Source: an uncultured Rhodospirillaceae bacterium (GTDB taxonomy: Bacteria > Pseudomonadota > Alphaproteobacteria > Rhodospirillales > Magnetospirillaceae). From it: a DNA stretch of 64,000 nucleotides. Location of the stretch: positions 85,817 to 149,816 of the forward strand of contig CALABS010000008.1 in NCBI GenBank assembly GCA_937887565.1, given 5' to 3'. Under the pieces are notes generated by a model that was not told where the DNA came from, searched no databases, and saw only the letters and a list, made by a program, of their open reading frames with translations. The translations under genes and the position numbers were made by a program. Within the stretch, counting starts at the first letter, position 1, and each line of letters opens with the position of its first letter. This document shows positions 23,101 to 30,860 of this stretch, in pieces.

Positions 23101-26100
23101 GGCTCGGGCGCTCCCCGTCGGCGGGCGTTCGAGGCGGCGATCGCCTTGCTCAAGGAGGCCATGGCCACCCATCCGGTCGAGGACCTGCGCGCGGGCCGGA
23201 TTCCTCCCCGCGACGGCGAACGGCTCGGCTCCATCACCGAGGCCGCGGCCGGTCCGGCCGGCGACGTGTGGGTTTCCATCCGGGGCGTTCGGCCGGGGCA
23301 ACATGGGCGCGGCCGCCTGCCCGCCGGGATCGTCGGGGCGATCGTCGAGGACAGGCAGTGGAACGGCAAGCCCTGGCAACGCTTCATCGGCTTCCGGATC
23401 GACGATCTGCTCCGGGAGATCGAGGCGAGGGACCTGGCCGCGACCGTCCTGGCGGGACCTATGGCCGAAACGGCGGCCGAGGTGGAGGAGCGGATCCGGT
23501 CCGGCCTCCGGGATCCGCGGTTTCTCGGCGTGCGCGCCGCCGGCACCGACGGCCCGGGCCGCGTCAAGGTCGAGATGCCCGATGGCAGGCGCAAAGTGGT
23601 GGTGACCCGCTCCGGCGCCGACTGGGCCACGTCCCGGCCCGCCACTCTTTCCGCCCGCGACGAGGCCGCATTCGCCGAATTGGATCGCCTGGGCAAGGGA
23701 AGCCGTGATCCGGACGTCCGGGATCGGGACCGGCCCGGTGGGCACAGCCGCGAACCCGACGGATTGCTGGAGAGCGTCCTGCCCGAACTTGGGCGGGTCG
23801 CCACTCCGCAAGAATTGCGGGCGGCCGGCGATGCCATCGAGAACCTGCTCCAGGCAGAGCGGGAACGGCTGTCCAAAGCCTATGTCGGCGATATCCGGCG
23901 GGCATACCGCAAGCACAACCCCGGGAAGCGCTTCGACTGGAATGCCTTGCGCCGGGCGCCGGGAAGGCTCCAGGCCATGGTGCCCGGGATCCAGGCCATC
24001 AGGGACAAGTGGCTTCCGGCGCGGGACGCGCATCTGGCCCGCGAGGCGGCGGTGCGGGAGCGCCTGGCGACTCTCGTCCGGGAGCGCGAGGTTGCGGAAG
24101 CCGCGCCGCGGGGCACGGAAAAGGAAGGTGCGGGCGCGTTTTCGGTCACCCTCTTCCCGCCGGCCCAATCCCTTGCCGTCCTGGGGCGGATGGATCCGGA
24201 TGCCCTCGGCGCTTGGATCAGGGACCGCCTGGCCGAGGGGAGCGCGGCGCCGCGCCAGCTCGCGGCCCTGGTGGCTGAAGCGGCCATGCGGGAGCATTCC
24301 GGCGTGGCCGCGGCCGAACACGCCCTGGCGGCCATCGATGCGGCCATGACCGGCGGCTGGCCGCCGGCCGACGTGGAAGCCCTGAGACGGCTGGATTGGG
24401 AACTCGAAGGCCTCTCCGGTCCCGATGACGAGGTCGTCGGCCGCTGTTTCGCCGAATTCGAGCGGGGCGTCAACGCGACGATCGCGGACCTCGACTGGGG
24501 CTTCAACGACTGGGCCCACGGCAACCTCGAGGCCAATATCGTCATCCAGGACGCCGTCGACCGCCTGGCGAAGCTGTCCGGCCAGGAGCTCGCAACCGCC
24601 TTCGCATCCGAGATCGGCAGGATCGACGAGGTGGCGGGCGACGATGCTGTCGGCGCCCGGGTGGCCGCCCATCTCGGAGTGGATCTGGCCGGCCTCATGC
24701 GGGCCCTGGGCGAAACGGGCCTGCTGGCGCCTCGGCCGGACAACGACCAAACGCCGCTCTTCGCCCTTGGCGGCCACCATCAGCTCCGGCTCGAATCCGC
24801 CCTGGATGCGCTTGGCCAGGACCTGGCTGCCGCTGGCGCAGCCGTGAACCGCCTGTCGCCGTGGCAGGCCGAGATACTGGTGGCTGGTGAGGCCAGGCGC
24901 CTGGGGGTGGTGGATTTGCGCGCCGCCACCTGGGACGAGCGGCATCTGGAAGCGGCGCTTCACATCGGCGAAGGCCCCGGGACCGCCGGGTTCGACCTGC
25001 CGTACATGACGGCCGCGCCGCCGCCGACGACCATGCCGGCGGCTTCGCTCCTGGGCCGGGTCGCCGATGCGGTCGCCCAATGGCGTTACCGTCTTACGCC
25101 TTCCAACGACCTCGCCCCGATGACGGGCGCTCCCGTCTATTCTGTGACGTCCGACCTCCGGGGAGAGGGAACCATCGAAGGGCGCAAGGTCGTGATCGAG
25201 CGCCTCAATTCCGAGGTGGAGGCCGGCCGTCCCGGAATCTGGCAGGTCACGGTCGATGGATTCCAGCCCATGATCGCAGGGAGCCCGGAACGGGCGCTGG
25301 CCTTCGCCGACTGGCGCGCGACCGCGCCGCAGGCGTGGCGGACCGAGTTCGAGCTCGACGGGCTTGCGCCGCCCGCCAGCATGCCTTTCGGCTTGCTGCC
25401 TCCGGCCGCCCCCGGCGACCTCCTCAGGTTCCCGGGATGGAATTTCGGCGAGAGCTGGAACGGGTTCGCCGTGCCCTATTTCGAGCGCCGGCAACTGGAG
25501 GATTTCATGGCCGCGCACAAAGCGGCCGGCGAGGGGCCGACACTCCGCTTCGACGCCGACGGCCGGACGCTGAGGATCTCCGTCCGGGGTGCCGCGGAGG
25601 AGACGGCCATCCCGCCGATCACCGTCGAGACCCTTGCCGGGCCGCGTGAGGTCTGGCGTCTCGGCGCCGGCTGGTGGTTCTACGACGTCAACCTCGAACA
25701 GACCTACACCCGCATCAAGGAGCACATGGACGAGCGCATGGCCGCGAGCGATCCGGACGCCGTGCGCGCACGGCTTGAGGCCATGGGCATCGACATGGAC
25801 CGCTGGGATGCCGATCGCCGGCGCGCCGACCAGGTGCGGACCTTGGCCGCCGACCCGGTCCGGGCCGCCCGGATGCGGGAGTTCCGCTCCGACAGAACCA
25901 AGGGCCCGGGTGGAACCAGGCATAGCATCGGGCGGCCTGATGGGGTCCATGTCGACGAGTTGCGGGCCACGCTCCACGCCGATGAATTGCGTGCTCGGCA
26001 CACCGATGAATTGCGGGCTCCGAACACCGAAGGATTGCGGGCTCCGCCTGCGGATGGATTGCGGGCTTCGCCCGCGGGCTTTTCAAAGGGGGTTTTCATG

Positions 26101-27897
26101 GACAATCCGAATACAGCCTATGCCGCCGGCAAGCAGGATCGCCGGATAGCGGAGATCCTCGAGGACGCGGCGGCGCACCCCGCAGCCGCTCCGGCGCCGG
26201 GTTCCGGACCCGAGCCGGTTGCCATGGCGGCCGCCGCCGGCGTCGGCATAGGGCTCGCCGTCGGCGAGGAGGGGCTGATCAGGGCCGCGGAAACCATCGG
26301 CGGTGCCACCGGAGGCGTCATCGACACCATTGCCCAGGCGGCCGAAGCCGCGGATGCGGCGATGCCCGACGGGCTTTCCGGGGCCTTCGCCGAATCGGTC
26401 GTCGAATCCGGCGCCGCGGCTTCCGGGGTGATCGCGAACGCCATCGGCCGGGTGGCCGACCATGCCTTCGACATTGCCGACACCGCCGTAAGGGTCGCCG
26501 GCGCCGCCGCGGGGATTTCCTATTCGGTCGGGCCCGGCGTGCGGGAGACGGCGAAGGACTCCGATAGGGCCCCGACGGCAGCCGGCGAGCCGGAACGGCC
26601 CACGGCGGCGCGGCGCGGCGTGCCCGACCCGCAGGAACGCGCGGCCATCGCCATCGAGCGCAATACCGCCCCCTGGCGCGAGGCGTTCGACGGCCTGCGC
26701 GCCGCCATGCGGGAAGGAGGCGTGTTCGCCACCCACGGCTTGCCCGAAAGCGGACCCTGGACGCTTAGGATCGCGAGGGACCACACGTTCGACACCTATC
26801 TCGGCGAGGCTGCGCTTTCCCGTTGCGAGGACGGCCGCTTCACCGCCGACGTCAAGGCCTACGCCTCTCCCGCCGGCCGAAGCGAGCGCCCCGAGCTGGT
26901 CGACGTGCCCGCCGACGCGCGGGGCCCGTTGCGCCGCGCCCTGGACGTCTCGGCGATTTTCGGCGCGCTGTCCCAGCCGCGGGACACGGAGAAGGACTTC
27001 TCCCTGGGCGGCGGAGAGCCGGCCCGGGCGTCCGACGCCATCTCCCCGCCTCCCGAACCTTCGGAACCGGAGCCGCCCGGCCCCTGGGGAAAGGTGCTGT
27101 TCGTGGGCTCCGCACTGGCGGCCGGCACCGCGCTGGCCGAGGCGCTGTCCCATGTTCCCTGGCCGCTGACCGAACCCCGGTTTGCCGCCGGCCGGGAGGG
27201 ATCCGACTGGAAGGAGGTGGAGGGAGTCCATCGCCTCGGCATGCCCGGAGGCGCCTTTATCGAAGCGGGCCCGCTCGCGTTCGGCATGGGCGTCTATGCC
27301 GATTTCGAGGGTCCCCGCGGCCAGCGCATCCGCCTTGCCGACAGCCAGTCCGAGCCGGCCTTGAAGACCTTGGAGGACGCCCGGCACTTCGGCGCCTCGC
27401 TGAGGGACGCCGCGCTTGTCCAGATGGAGCAGGCGCGGCGTCCGGGCGTCGAGGCCGCGGCGGCCAGCGCCGCAGATAATGAAAAGGCCGTCGAGGTCGG
27501 GGAGCGTAGCTCGCCTAGTGGCCTGCGGCCATCCGCTGACGCGGACCGCCCTGCGGGCGTCGTTGGCTCCTCCGGGGGCGGCGAGCACATCTCTCCTTCC
27601 ATCGACGGCGTTGACCGCAGTGCGGTCAAACCATTCGCCGTCGATCCAGCGAGGAAGGGGGAGGCGCGGAAAACGCTGCGTGAGCTGCCCGTCGACCAGC
27701 TGGCCCCCCTGCATCGTTCGACCATGGAGGCCCTCAACGGCGCATCGCGGCCGGTTGAAAGGCTGGAGCTGCAGACCGGGCTCGCCGCGGTCAAGGCGGA
27801 AATGAACCGCCGGGGCGTTTCCAACGACGTGGCCGATCATCCGGGCCGTGACGGAGTTCGCGCGGGCACCCGCCGATCGGGCGGGATGGAACGCTGA
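20128..27897 (+). CDS. giant polyvalent protein 1 with zincin domain, about 2589 aa
   Basis: The ATG at 20128 has GGAG 9 bases before it; a GTG at 20119 is in frame (residue numbers below count from it). Domains: residues about 95-325, a polyvalent-protein zincin with HEGFH (219-223) and third ligand E259 in AFAEWAL; HELYGH (440-445) and HERLH (718-722), two further metal-site-like motifs in separate segments; several unrecognised charged domains; an FSAG linker near 850; about 1946-1986, five 8-residue repeats (DELRAPNT type); 1994-2140, an Ala/Gly-rich hydrophobic region (AMAAAAGVGIGLAVG); then a beta-rich domain. Residues 2505-2565 are the C-terminal module shared with Fic and others, and the tail ends RRSGGMER. 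Polyvalent proteins are thought to enter recipients with DNA and act there as antirestriction factors or effectors. A strong internal start exists at 26098. Confidence 0.8.
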   Translation: MSGAGRVDRVAGPRIGGGGDPVTALVGAYLASADEEADVWRRAAVQREQVVAAARAKGYGESAIRKAVSQLEGRHAFDLKEPRIRSAFDMLVGAAGSETVGEWLETARSYADAAARTWMAASDLQEAGGRGLRIAAEGASELGGLKSELLAIATRINPTLDMRFVRDLKGEGPGLIASGAGTADRMSVAGMYEPYHHLATISLDRARFNPKDTAYHEGFHSIEGVLTPPERATLIKAFPPAAGMTTSERAAIAFAEWALKREGADRERVLKESGAEDVRGLRTVFRKMGLFTGRAGQAMLGRGFGSAEAIFEKVFQGELGNRDQARRPHRRTGARRRRLQGPAARRSVASIGQPMFRAVAPDNEPARNAIPSVLLDRLARGAEPAGAAFFTHPEHPGRVFRVHPGLSQDHSGKLMPVLQVETVTVSPDGRPSTRFLHELYGHSEFARAQALATHLRREYVDACHPGKSPPQAAADALRDARLQRLDDLGGDADHINGLAVRQVMGNGWQAAFSPERLRALIAEEHAEHAAAAVSIGSKRQTEADSWLEAARAVSPTPDVLLSAAKLQQVVGEVLGAQPAKDGWLSLPVRAGTKGPVLFRIRDARAGPGEAGALDFRFAASGSRRTAIHLSGLVNVDVDLGHADTPEAGAGALAQLLACVAADAQFFGDVRPRPVAEMAAQPGAVERAKALQAMDWPSEMAEAGERAAGLRTTLDHERLHFAQTVRGIAGRFQSPGRGWDDVAWDLSFHPELRIEPTETSWRLVDVGFQVPKGGYRPAVVLDDVPDYVWLRSQSPVLRADVEARMGPMPADINEQAAARRQERERQAAERAARNPVKRKWGRGQRRFSAGVAAREDRGAVRVPSFSEVLGAARPGTDRAALQGLAWRVAARLAEEAVKREIVAGRWPIDGDVYELRRRPLLVDLPHGIQVAQRVKDATGLTVHTDHMSVVPLDDPAFRKEGKPQGMALSVFSVVNDARDALRAASALPSAQLGSGAPRRRAFEAAIALLKEAMATHPVEDLRAGRIPPRDGERLGSITEAAAGPAGDVWVSIRGVRPGQHGRGRLPAGIVGAIVEDRQWNGKPWQRFIGFRIDDLLREIEARDLAATVLAGPMAETAAEVEERIRSGLRDPRFLGVRAAGTDGPGRVKVEMPDGRRKVVVTRSGADWATSRPATLSARDEAAFAELDRLGKGSRDPDVRDRDRPGGHSREPDGLLESVLPELGRVATPQELRAAGDAIENLLQAERERLSKAYVGDIRRAYRKHNPGKRFDWNALRRAPGRLQAMVPGIQAIRDKWLPARDAHLAREAAVRERLATLVREREVAEAAPRGTEKEGAGAFSVTLFPPAQSLAVLGRMDPDALGAWIRDRLAEGSAAPRQLAALVAEAAMREHSGVAAAEHALAAIDAAMTGGWPPADVEALRRLDWELEGLSGPDDEVVGRCFAEFERGVNATIADLDWGFNDWAHGNLEANIVIQDAVDRLAKLSGQELATAFASEIGRIDEVAGDDAVGARVAAHLGVDLAGLMRALGETGLLAPRPDNDQTPLFALGGHHQLRLESALDALGQDLAAAGAAVNRLSPWQAEILVAGEARRLGVVDLRAATWDERHLEAALHIGEGPGTAGFDLPYMTAAPPPTTMPAASLLGRVADAVAQWRYRLTPSNDLAPMTGAPVYSVTSDLRGEGTIEGRKVVIERLNSEVEAGRPGIWQVTVDGFQPMIAGSPERALAFADWRATAPQAWRTEFELDGLAPPASMPFGLLPPAAPGDLLRFPGWNFGESWNGFAVPYFERRQLEDFMAAHKAAGEGPTLRFDADGRTLRISVRGAAEETAIPPITVETLAGPREVWRLGAGWWFYDVNLEQTYTRIKEHMDERMAASDPDAVRARLEAMGIDMDRWDADRRRADQVRTLAADPVRAARMREFRSDRTKGPGGTRHSIGRPDGVHVDELRATLHADELRARHTDELRAPNTEGLRAPPADGLRASPAGFSKGVFMDNPNTAYAAGKQDRRIAEILEDAAAHPAAAPAPGSGPEPVAMAAAAGVGIGLAVGEEGLIRAAETIGGATGGVIDTIAQAAEAADAAMPDGLSGAFAESVVESGAAASGVIANAIGRVADHAFDIADTAVRVAGAAAGISYSVGPGVRETAKDSDRAPTAAGEPERPTAARRGVPDPQERAAIAIERNTAPWREAFDGLRAAMREGGVFATHGLPESGPWTLRIARDHTFDTYLGEAALSRCEDGRFTADVKAYASPAGRSERPELVDVPADARGPLRRALDVSAIFGALSQPRDTEKDFSLGGGEPARASDAISPPPEPSEPEPPGPWGKVLFVGSALAAGTALAEALSHVPWPLTEPRFAAGREGSDWKEVEGVHRLGMPGGAFIEAGPLAFGMGVYADFEGPRGQRIRLADSQSEPALKTLEDARHFGASLRDAALVQMEQARRPGVEAAAASAADNEKAVEVGERSSPSGLRPSADADRPAGVVGSSGGGEHISPSIDGVDRSAVKPFAVDPARKGEARKTLRELPVDQLAPLHRSTMEALNGASRPVERLELQTGLAAVKAEMNRRGVSNDVADHPGRDGVRAGTRRSGGMER
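25954..26076 (+). repeat. degenerate 24-bp tandem repeat inside giant gene 1
   Basis: Five units of 24-27 bases encode DELRATLHA, DELRARHT, DELRAPNT, EGLRAPPA and DGLRASPA. It sits immediately upstream of a strong internal ribosome-binding site and could be a linker that joined two formerly separate genes. Confidence 0.75.
26085..26100 (+). promoter_or_regulatory. internal ribosome-binding site and start in giant gene 1
   Basis: AAAGGGGG (26085-26092) lies 5 bases before an in-frame ATG at 26098 (MDNPNTAYAAGKQDRRIAEI). Translation from here would give a separate 599-aa protein ending at 27897, made of the hydrophobic Ala/Gly region, the beta-rich domain and the shared C-terminal module. The quality of this site is higher than that of the annotated gene start. 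Confidence 0.55.
27509..27586. repeat. 78-bp in-frame palindromic insert in giant gene 1
   Basis: GCTCGCC (27509-27515) and GGCGAGC (27580-27586) bound a 78-base segment rich in small hairpins (GCCTGCGGC, GCCCTGCGGGC). Its length is a multiple of three, and its translation (SPSGLRPSADADRPAGVV) is low complexity. It lies just before the shared C-terminal module. Confidence 0.4.
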
Positions 27898-27910
27898 GAA
27901 GGAGACCTGG

Positions 27911-28246
27911 ATGAACGATACCGTCATGCCCGTGACGGGCGCCCGCGTGGTCGTGGTCCCCGCCACGCCGACGGCCAAGGGCGGAGCGATCATCACCCTG
28001 CCGCTGGAAGGCGACAAGGCGTACGACGTGCTGGCCCTCGGTGACGATCACGCCAACACCGTCGAGGTCGGGCCGGACTTCTTCCGCGTTCGCGGGCCGG
28101 GCGGCGTGGCGGCCAATTGCGAACGGGTGGCCGACACCCTGTGCCGGGACCTGCTGTCGCTTGCCGGCCGCACCATTCACGTCATCGCCGCCGGCGACGG
28201 GCTCACCGCGTTTTTCGGCGCCGAAGTGCAGCACGCGAACTGTTAG
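27911..28246 (+). CDS. hypothetical protein, 111 aa
   Basis: MNDTVMPVTGARVVVVPATP follows AGAAGGAGACCTGG, 13 bases after giant gene 1. The protein looks like a compact alpha/beta domain (AYDVLALGDDHANTVEVG, RTIHVIAAGDGLTAFFG). Family unknown. It is probably co-transcribed with giant gene 1 and the next gene. Confidence 0.6.
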   Translation: MNDTVMPVTGARVVVVPATPTAKGGAIITLPLEGDKAYDVLALGDDHANTVEVGPDFFRVRGPGGVAANCERVADTLCRDLLSLAGRTIHVIAAGDGLTAFFGAEVQHANC

Positions 28247-28258
28247 GGGAGGCTGGGA

Positions 28259-28681
28259 ATGTTCGATGAGGTCATATTGTCGCAACGGAATCGCCAGGCC
28301 GCTGTGACGGCGCTGCTGGCGGATCCGCGTGCGCGTGGCTACGACGCCGGCGACCCCATGGCGGCCGGCACCGCCGCCGCCCGGCTTGCCGATATCGGTA
28401 CCGCCATGGTGGCCAACCCGCTGCGCGTCGATCCGGCGCGGAGGAAGGATGGACTGCGGGCCATCGGCACGATGTCGGACGCCCAGTTGACCGGAACCTA
28501 CAAGGTGACGGAAAAGGTGCTGGCCATGGAAGGTCTGCCCAAGGCCGTCCGCTTCGAGCTGGAAACCGGGCGGGACCTGGCCGCGGCCGCCATGCGCTCC
28601 CGGAACATCCGGGTCCCCGGGACCGATCGCGCCGCGTCTCCGCCGGCGTTCCGCGGCCGCGCCTCGGGTGTGGAACGCTGA
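28259..28681 (+). CDS. stand-alone shared C-terminal module protein, 140 aa
   Basis: The ATG at 28259 follows GGGGAGG. Residues 55-115 (LRVDPARRKDGLRAIG, SDAQL, FELETGRDLAAAAM) are the same module that ends Fic, giant protein 1 and the 850-aa protein, and the tail is FRGRASGVER. Here it makes up most of the protein, with about 50 helical residues in front. It could be a chaperone, a decoy or a minimal cargo carrying the tag. Confidence 0.65.
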   Translation: MFDEVILSQRNRQAAVTALLADPRARGYDAGDPMAAGTAAARLADIGTAMVANPLRVDPARRKDGLRAIGTMSDAQLTGTYKVTEKVLAMEGLPKAVRFELETGRDLAAAAMRSRNIRVPGTDRAASPPAFRGRASGVER

Positions 28682-28683
28682 CC

Positions 28684-28875
28684 ATGGCATCGCTGATCCC
28701 GCTGGCGATCATTGTCGCGGCTTTCGGCGGAATGGACCGTGAGGCGGCAGGCTTGTCTTGTCCGCCCGACATCGACTTCACTAAGGCCACGGTGCACGAC
28801 GGGGGTCATCGCAGAATCTTCCCAAAATCGTACGCTAAGGAACGAGGCAAGAACATAGATCCGTTCTCAGCGTGA
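28684..28875 (+). CDS. possible small exported peptide, 63 aa
   Basis: MASLIPLAIIVAAFGGMDRE begins 3 bases after the previous stop without a clear ribosome-binding site. The first 16 residues are hydrophobic as in a signal peptide or membrane anchor; the rest has no recognisable pattern. It may be a chance frame. Confidence 0.25.
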   Translation: MASLIPLAIIVAAFGGMDREAAGLSCPPDIDFTKATVHDGGHRRIFPKSYAKERGKNIDPFSA

Positions 28876-28975
28876 TTTGGAAGATTAGGCTGCGTCCAGG
28901 ATTGACCCATTCGGGGTGCGCAAAGGCCGGAAGCCGCCTTAATCATCGGGGCCGGCCCACGTTGTGTGAGACGAT

Positions 28976-28997
28976 GGTCCCGAGCAGGCTCGGGACC
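28976..28997. terminator. hairpin between convergent units
   Basis: GGTCCCGAG pairs with CTCGGGACC across a 4-base loop, between the plus-strand genes ending at 28681/28875 and the minus-strand ATPase remnant ending at 29005. No T-run follows, so termination is plausible but unproven. The rest of 28876-29004 shows nothing else. Confidence 0.4.
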
Positions 28998-29004
28998 GGC
29001 ACCA

Positions 29005-29697
29005 TCACAGCGGCAGGCCGGCGGCAAGCATCTGTTCCGACAGTTCGCGGGTTCGGGTGGCATCCAACTGGCCTTGGAGGAACAGCTTGATTTCCGAGGG
29101 CTTGGCGCTGAATTGGTCCGACAGGCTTTTCACCGAATAGCCGTGGCGGGTCAGTTTCGGCTCCAGGTCATCAAGGTGACGGGACAAGACGCTGTTCACC
29201 ACGTCCGCCGTCACCGGCCGTTCGCCCACGCGGAAACCTTCTTCGAACGCCAAGGTCAAGTGCTGTTCGATCTGCAAGGGCGTGCGCAGCTTGTCCACCA
29301 GCACGGCGATCGCGTCGTCATCGATCATGTCGCTGACGTTGGCGCCATCGGCCGCGCATCTTTCCAGCAGCCAGGTGACGTATTCCCGCTGGTATCCCGC
29401 CATGCCCTCGAACGAGAACACCGCCGACCGGTAGCCGATCTCCTCCATGGTCGGCCGGCGCAGATCGTTGCGGAGCTTAGGGTGCCCGGCCAGGACGACG
29501 GACAGCATGCCGCCGCCGTCGGCAATCACCTCCATCAACCGCTTCAGGCCGGTCAAGGTCTTGCCGTGCAGGTCATGGGCCTCGTCCACGAACAGGGCTA
29601 CCGGCTTGCGGCCCTTCTTAACGAGCTGCTGCAATTCGCGCTCTCGTCTCTCGCCCTGGGTCGGAATCTTCGGGTCCTTGTCGTTGGCGACGGTGAC
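29005..29697 (-). pseudogene. 5'-truncated AAA ATPase of a transposition system
   Basis: The frame retains KKGRKPVALFVDEAHDLHG (Walker B with DEAH), MLSVVLAGHPKLRNDLRRP (sensor 1) and a long C-terminal helical region ending LSEQMLAAGLPL. This matches the ExeA/TniB-like ATPases that serve DDE transposases. The Walker A half is missing: sequence upstream of about 29697 on this strand is a shadow of plus-strand coding DNA. Truncation therefore happened by a junction at about 29697. Confidence 0.65.
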
Positions 29698-29826
29698 TGC
29701 ATCCGCACCGGCACCAGGCGGGCCCTCGGCACCGAACCGTGCCGGCTGTTCGCCAACGGGCGCCGGCATTTCTACCTGGGCCCCGGTCTCGAGAAAACCT
29801 ACGTGACGGCTTGTCTGGCGGAGTAG
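29698..29826 (+). pseudogene. 3' fragment of an unknown gene
   Basis: From about 29698 a plus-strand frame with strong G/C third positions reads TGTRRALGTEPCRLFANG and LGPGLEKTYVTACLAE, then TAG. No start codon with a ribosome-binding site is present, and the upstream part is antisense to the ATPase. It looks like the 3' end of a gene left at a recombination junction. Confidence 0.35.
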
Positions 29827-29881
29827 GAGCCGGATGCCAAGCGGAGAATGGGCGATACCGCGGCGGTGGAAAAGGCCGCGC

Positions 29882-30049
29882 ATGACGCTTGACGAGTATG
29901 TGGCCGCCATCGATACGCTGGCGGCCAAGATGGGCCTGTCGGGGGCCGACAGGAGGTTCGTCGTGCGCCCCGAGGACTGGCAGGTCTATCTGGACGATGG
30001 GCACAGTCCCCGGTCGGCGCTGCTGCAGGTTCTCGCCGACATGGTCTAG
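29882..30049 (+). CDS. hypothetical protein, 55 aa
   Basis: MTLDEYVAAIDTLAAKMGLS continues DWQVYLDDGHSPRSALLQVL. The start is chosen at 29882 after GGAAAAGG. Mostly helical; family unknown. It is convergent with the gene ending at 30051. Confidence 0.45.
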   Translation: MTLDEYVAAIDTLAAKMGLSGADRRFVVRPEDWQVYLDDGHSPRSALLQVLADMV

Positions 30050-30050
30050 C

Positions 30051-30752
30051 TTACATTTTACCCTCGCAACGCTCGGGCCGCCTCTTCCGCTTTTTGTTCG
30101 GTTTCTCTTTCGACGGCCAATTGCCGGCTTCGCGCAGCTCCAGCGCCTCGCCCTTCGACATGGTTCCGGTGGCCTCCTCGATGCGGCGCAGGAAGGTCAT
30201 TCGCCCCAGACCGAAATGCTTTGCCAGCCGGTCGGTCGACCAGTCGGGGTCCGGGAACAGCCTCAGGGCTTCCTTCAGCTCGGCATCGGACAGCGTCTTC
30301 CTGGGCCTTCCCATCTTCACCCGGGCACGGCCGCGGGGGTCGGCAAGACCACGTCCGGAATGGCGCTTCAACAGGTTCAGGCCGGCCCGGATGTCCGTGC
30401 CGTCAAGGACCGCCTCGTCCCACAGGCTTTCGAGTGTGGCGCCCTTGATCACCAACTCGTCGGCTACGGCGAGCCATACCTCCGCCGAAGCCAGGTGCCC
30501 GAAGTGGGGGATGGTCAGGCATTCACCACGGCCAAGCTCGCCAAGCGCCTTCATGAGCTCCGGCATCGCCTCGATGGTTACGGGTCCGCCACGCGGCTTT
30601 CGAGGCTTGGGATCCCAATAGAGCGGCGGATTCTCCGTGGTCGTATCGACGCCGCCGTCCTCGAGGACGTCAACCCACGGCAGGCAGTCCGTCCCGGTGC
30701 GGGACACGAGGAAATAGCCACGGCGGAAAACCACTTCCCGTATCTCGCGCAA
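30051..30752 (-). CDS. hypothetical protein with C-terminal HTH, 233 aa
   Basis: The C-terminal part (RVKMGRPRKTLSDAELKEAL, DWSTDRLAKHFGLGRMTFLR) is a helix-turn-helix like those ending serine recombinases, but no catalytic domain is present. The N-terminal 130 residues are unrecognised. The tail is very basic (KEKPNKKRKRRPERCEGK). The first in-frame start is TTG at 30752, directly after the cassette promoter (minus-strand TTGACA 30796-30791, TATCAA 30773-30768), leaving a very short leader. A DNA-binding regulator is a reasonable guess. Confidence 0.6.
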   Translation of the reverse strand: MREIREVVFRRGYFLVSRTGTDCLPWVDVLEDGGVDTTTENPPLYWDPKPRKPRGGPVTIEAMPELMKALGELGRGECLTIPHFGHLASAEVWLAVADELVIKGATLESLWDEAVLDGTDIRAGLNLLKRHSGRGLADPRGRARVKMGRPRKTLSDAELKEALRLFPDPDWSTDRLAKHFGLGRMTFLRRIEEATGTMSKGEALELREAGNWPSKEKPNKKRKRRPERCEGKM

Positions 30753-30818
30753 AATTCACGTTGACTTTTGATACGCTTTCGGTACGGTCGTGTCAAGCCG
30801 CCGAAGCAAGAAAACTTG
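30747..30818. promoter_or_regulatory. divergent promoter cassette, copy 2 (inverted)
   Basis: Inverted copy of 18443-18514. Minus strand: TTGACA (complement of 30791-30796), 17-base spacer, TATCAA (complement of 30768-30773), facing 30752. Plus strand: TTGACT (30761-30766), 16-base spacer, TACGGT (30783-30788), facing the gene at 30861. The operator-like GCAAGAAAACTTG is at 30806-30818. Confidence 0.7.
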
Positions 30819-30860
30819 TTCCAGCGCGGGCGCCTCGCCGATCAGGGGCGGAGTAGGGTC

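Noticed and set aside
21529..26001. 1490-codon open frame on the minus strand opposite giant gene 1
   Set aside because: Antisense shadow of a GC-rich gene: composition is Gly/Arg/Asp/His-rich, no ribosome-binding site, and the plus frame carries recognisable motifs.
30768..30860. N-terminal extension MIRFRYGRVKPPKQENL on the gene at 30861, and its near twin upstream of 18398
   Set aside because: Both extensions run through the duplicated promoter cassette; the similarity is the promoter repeat, not a conserved protein.
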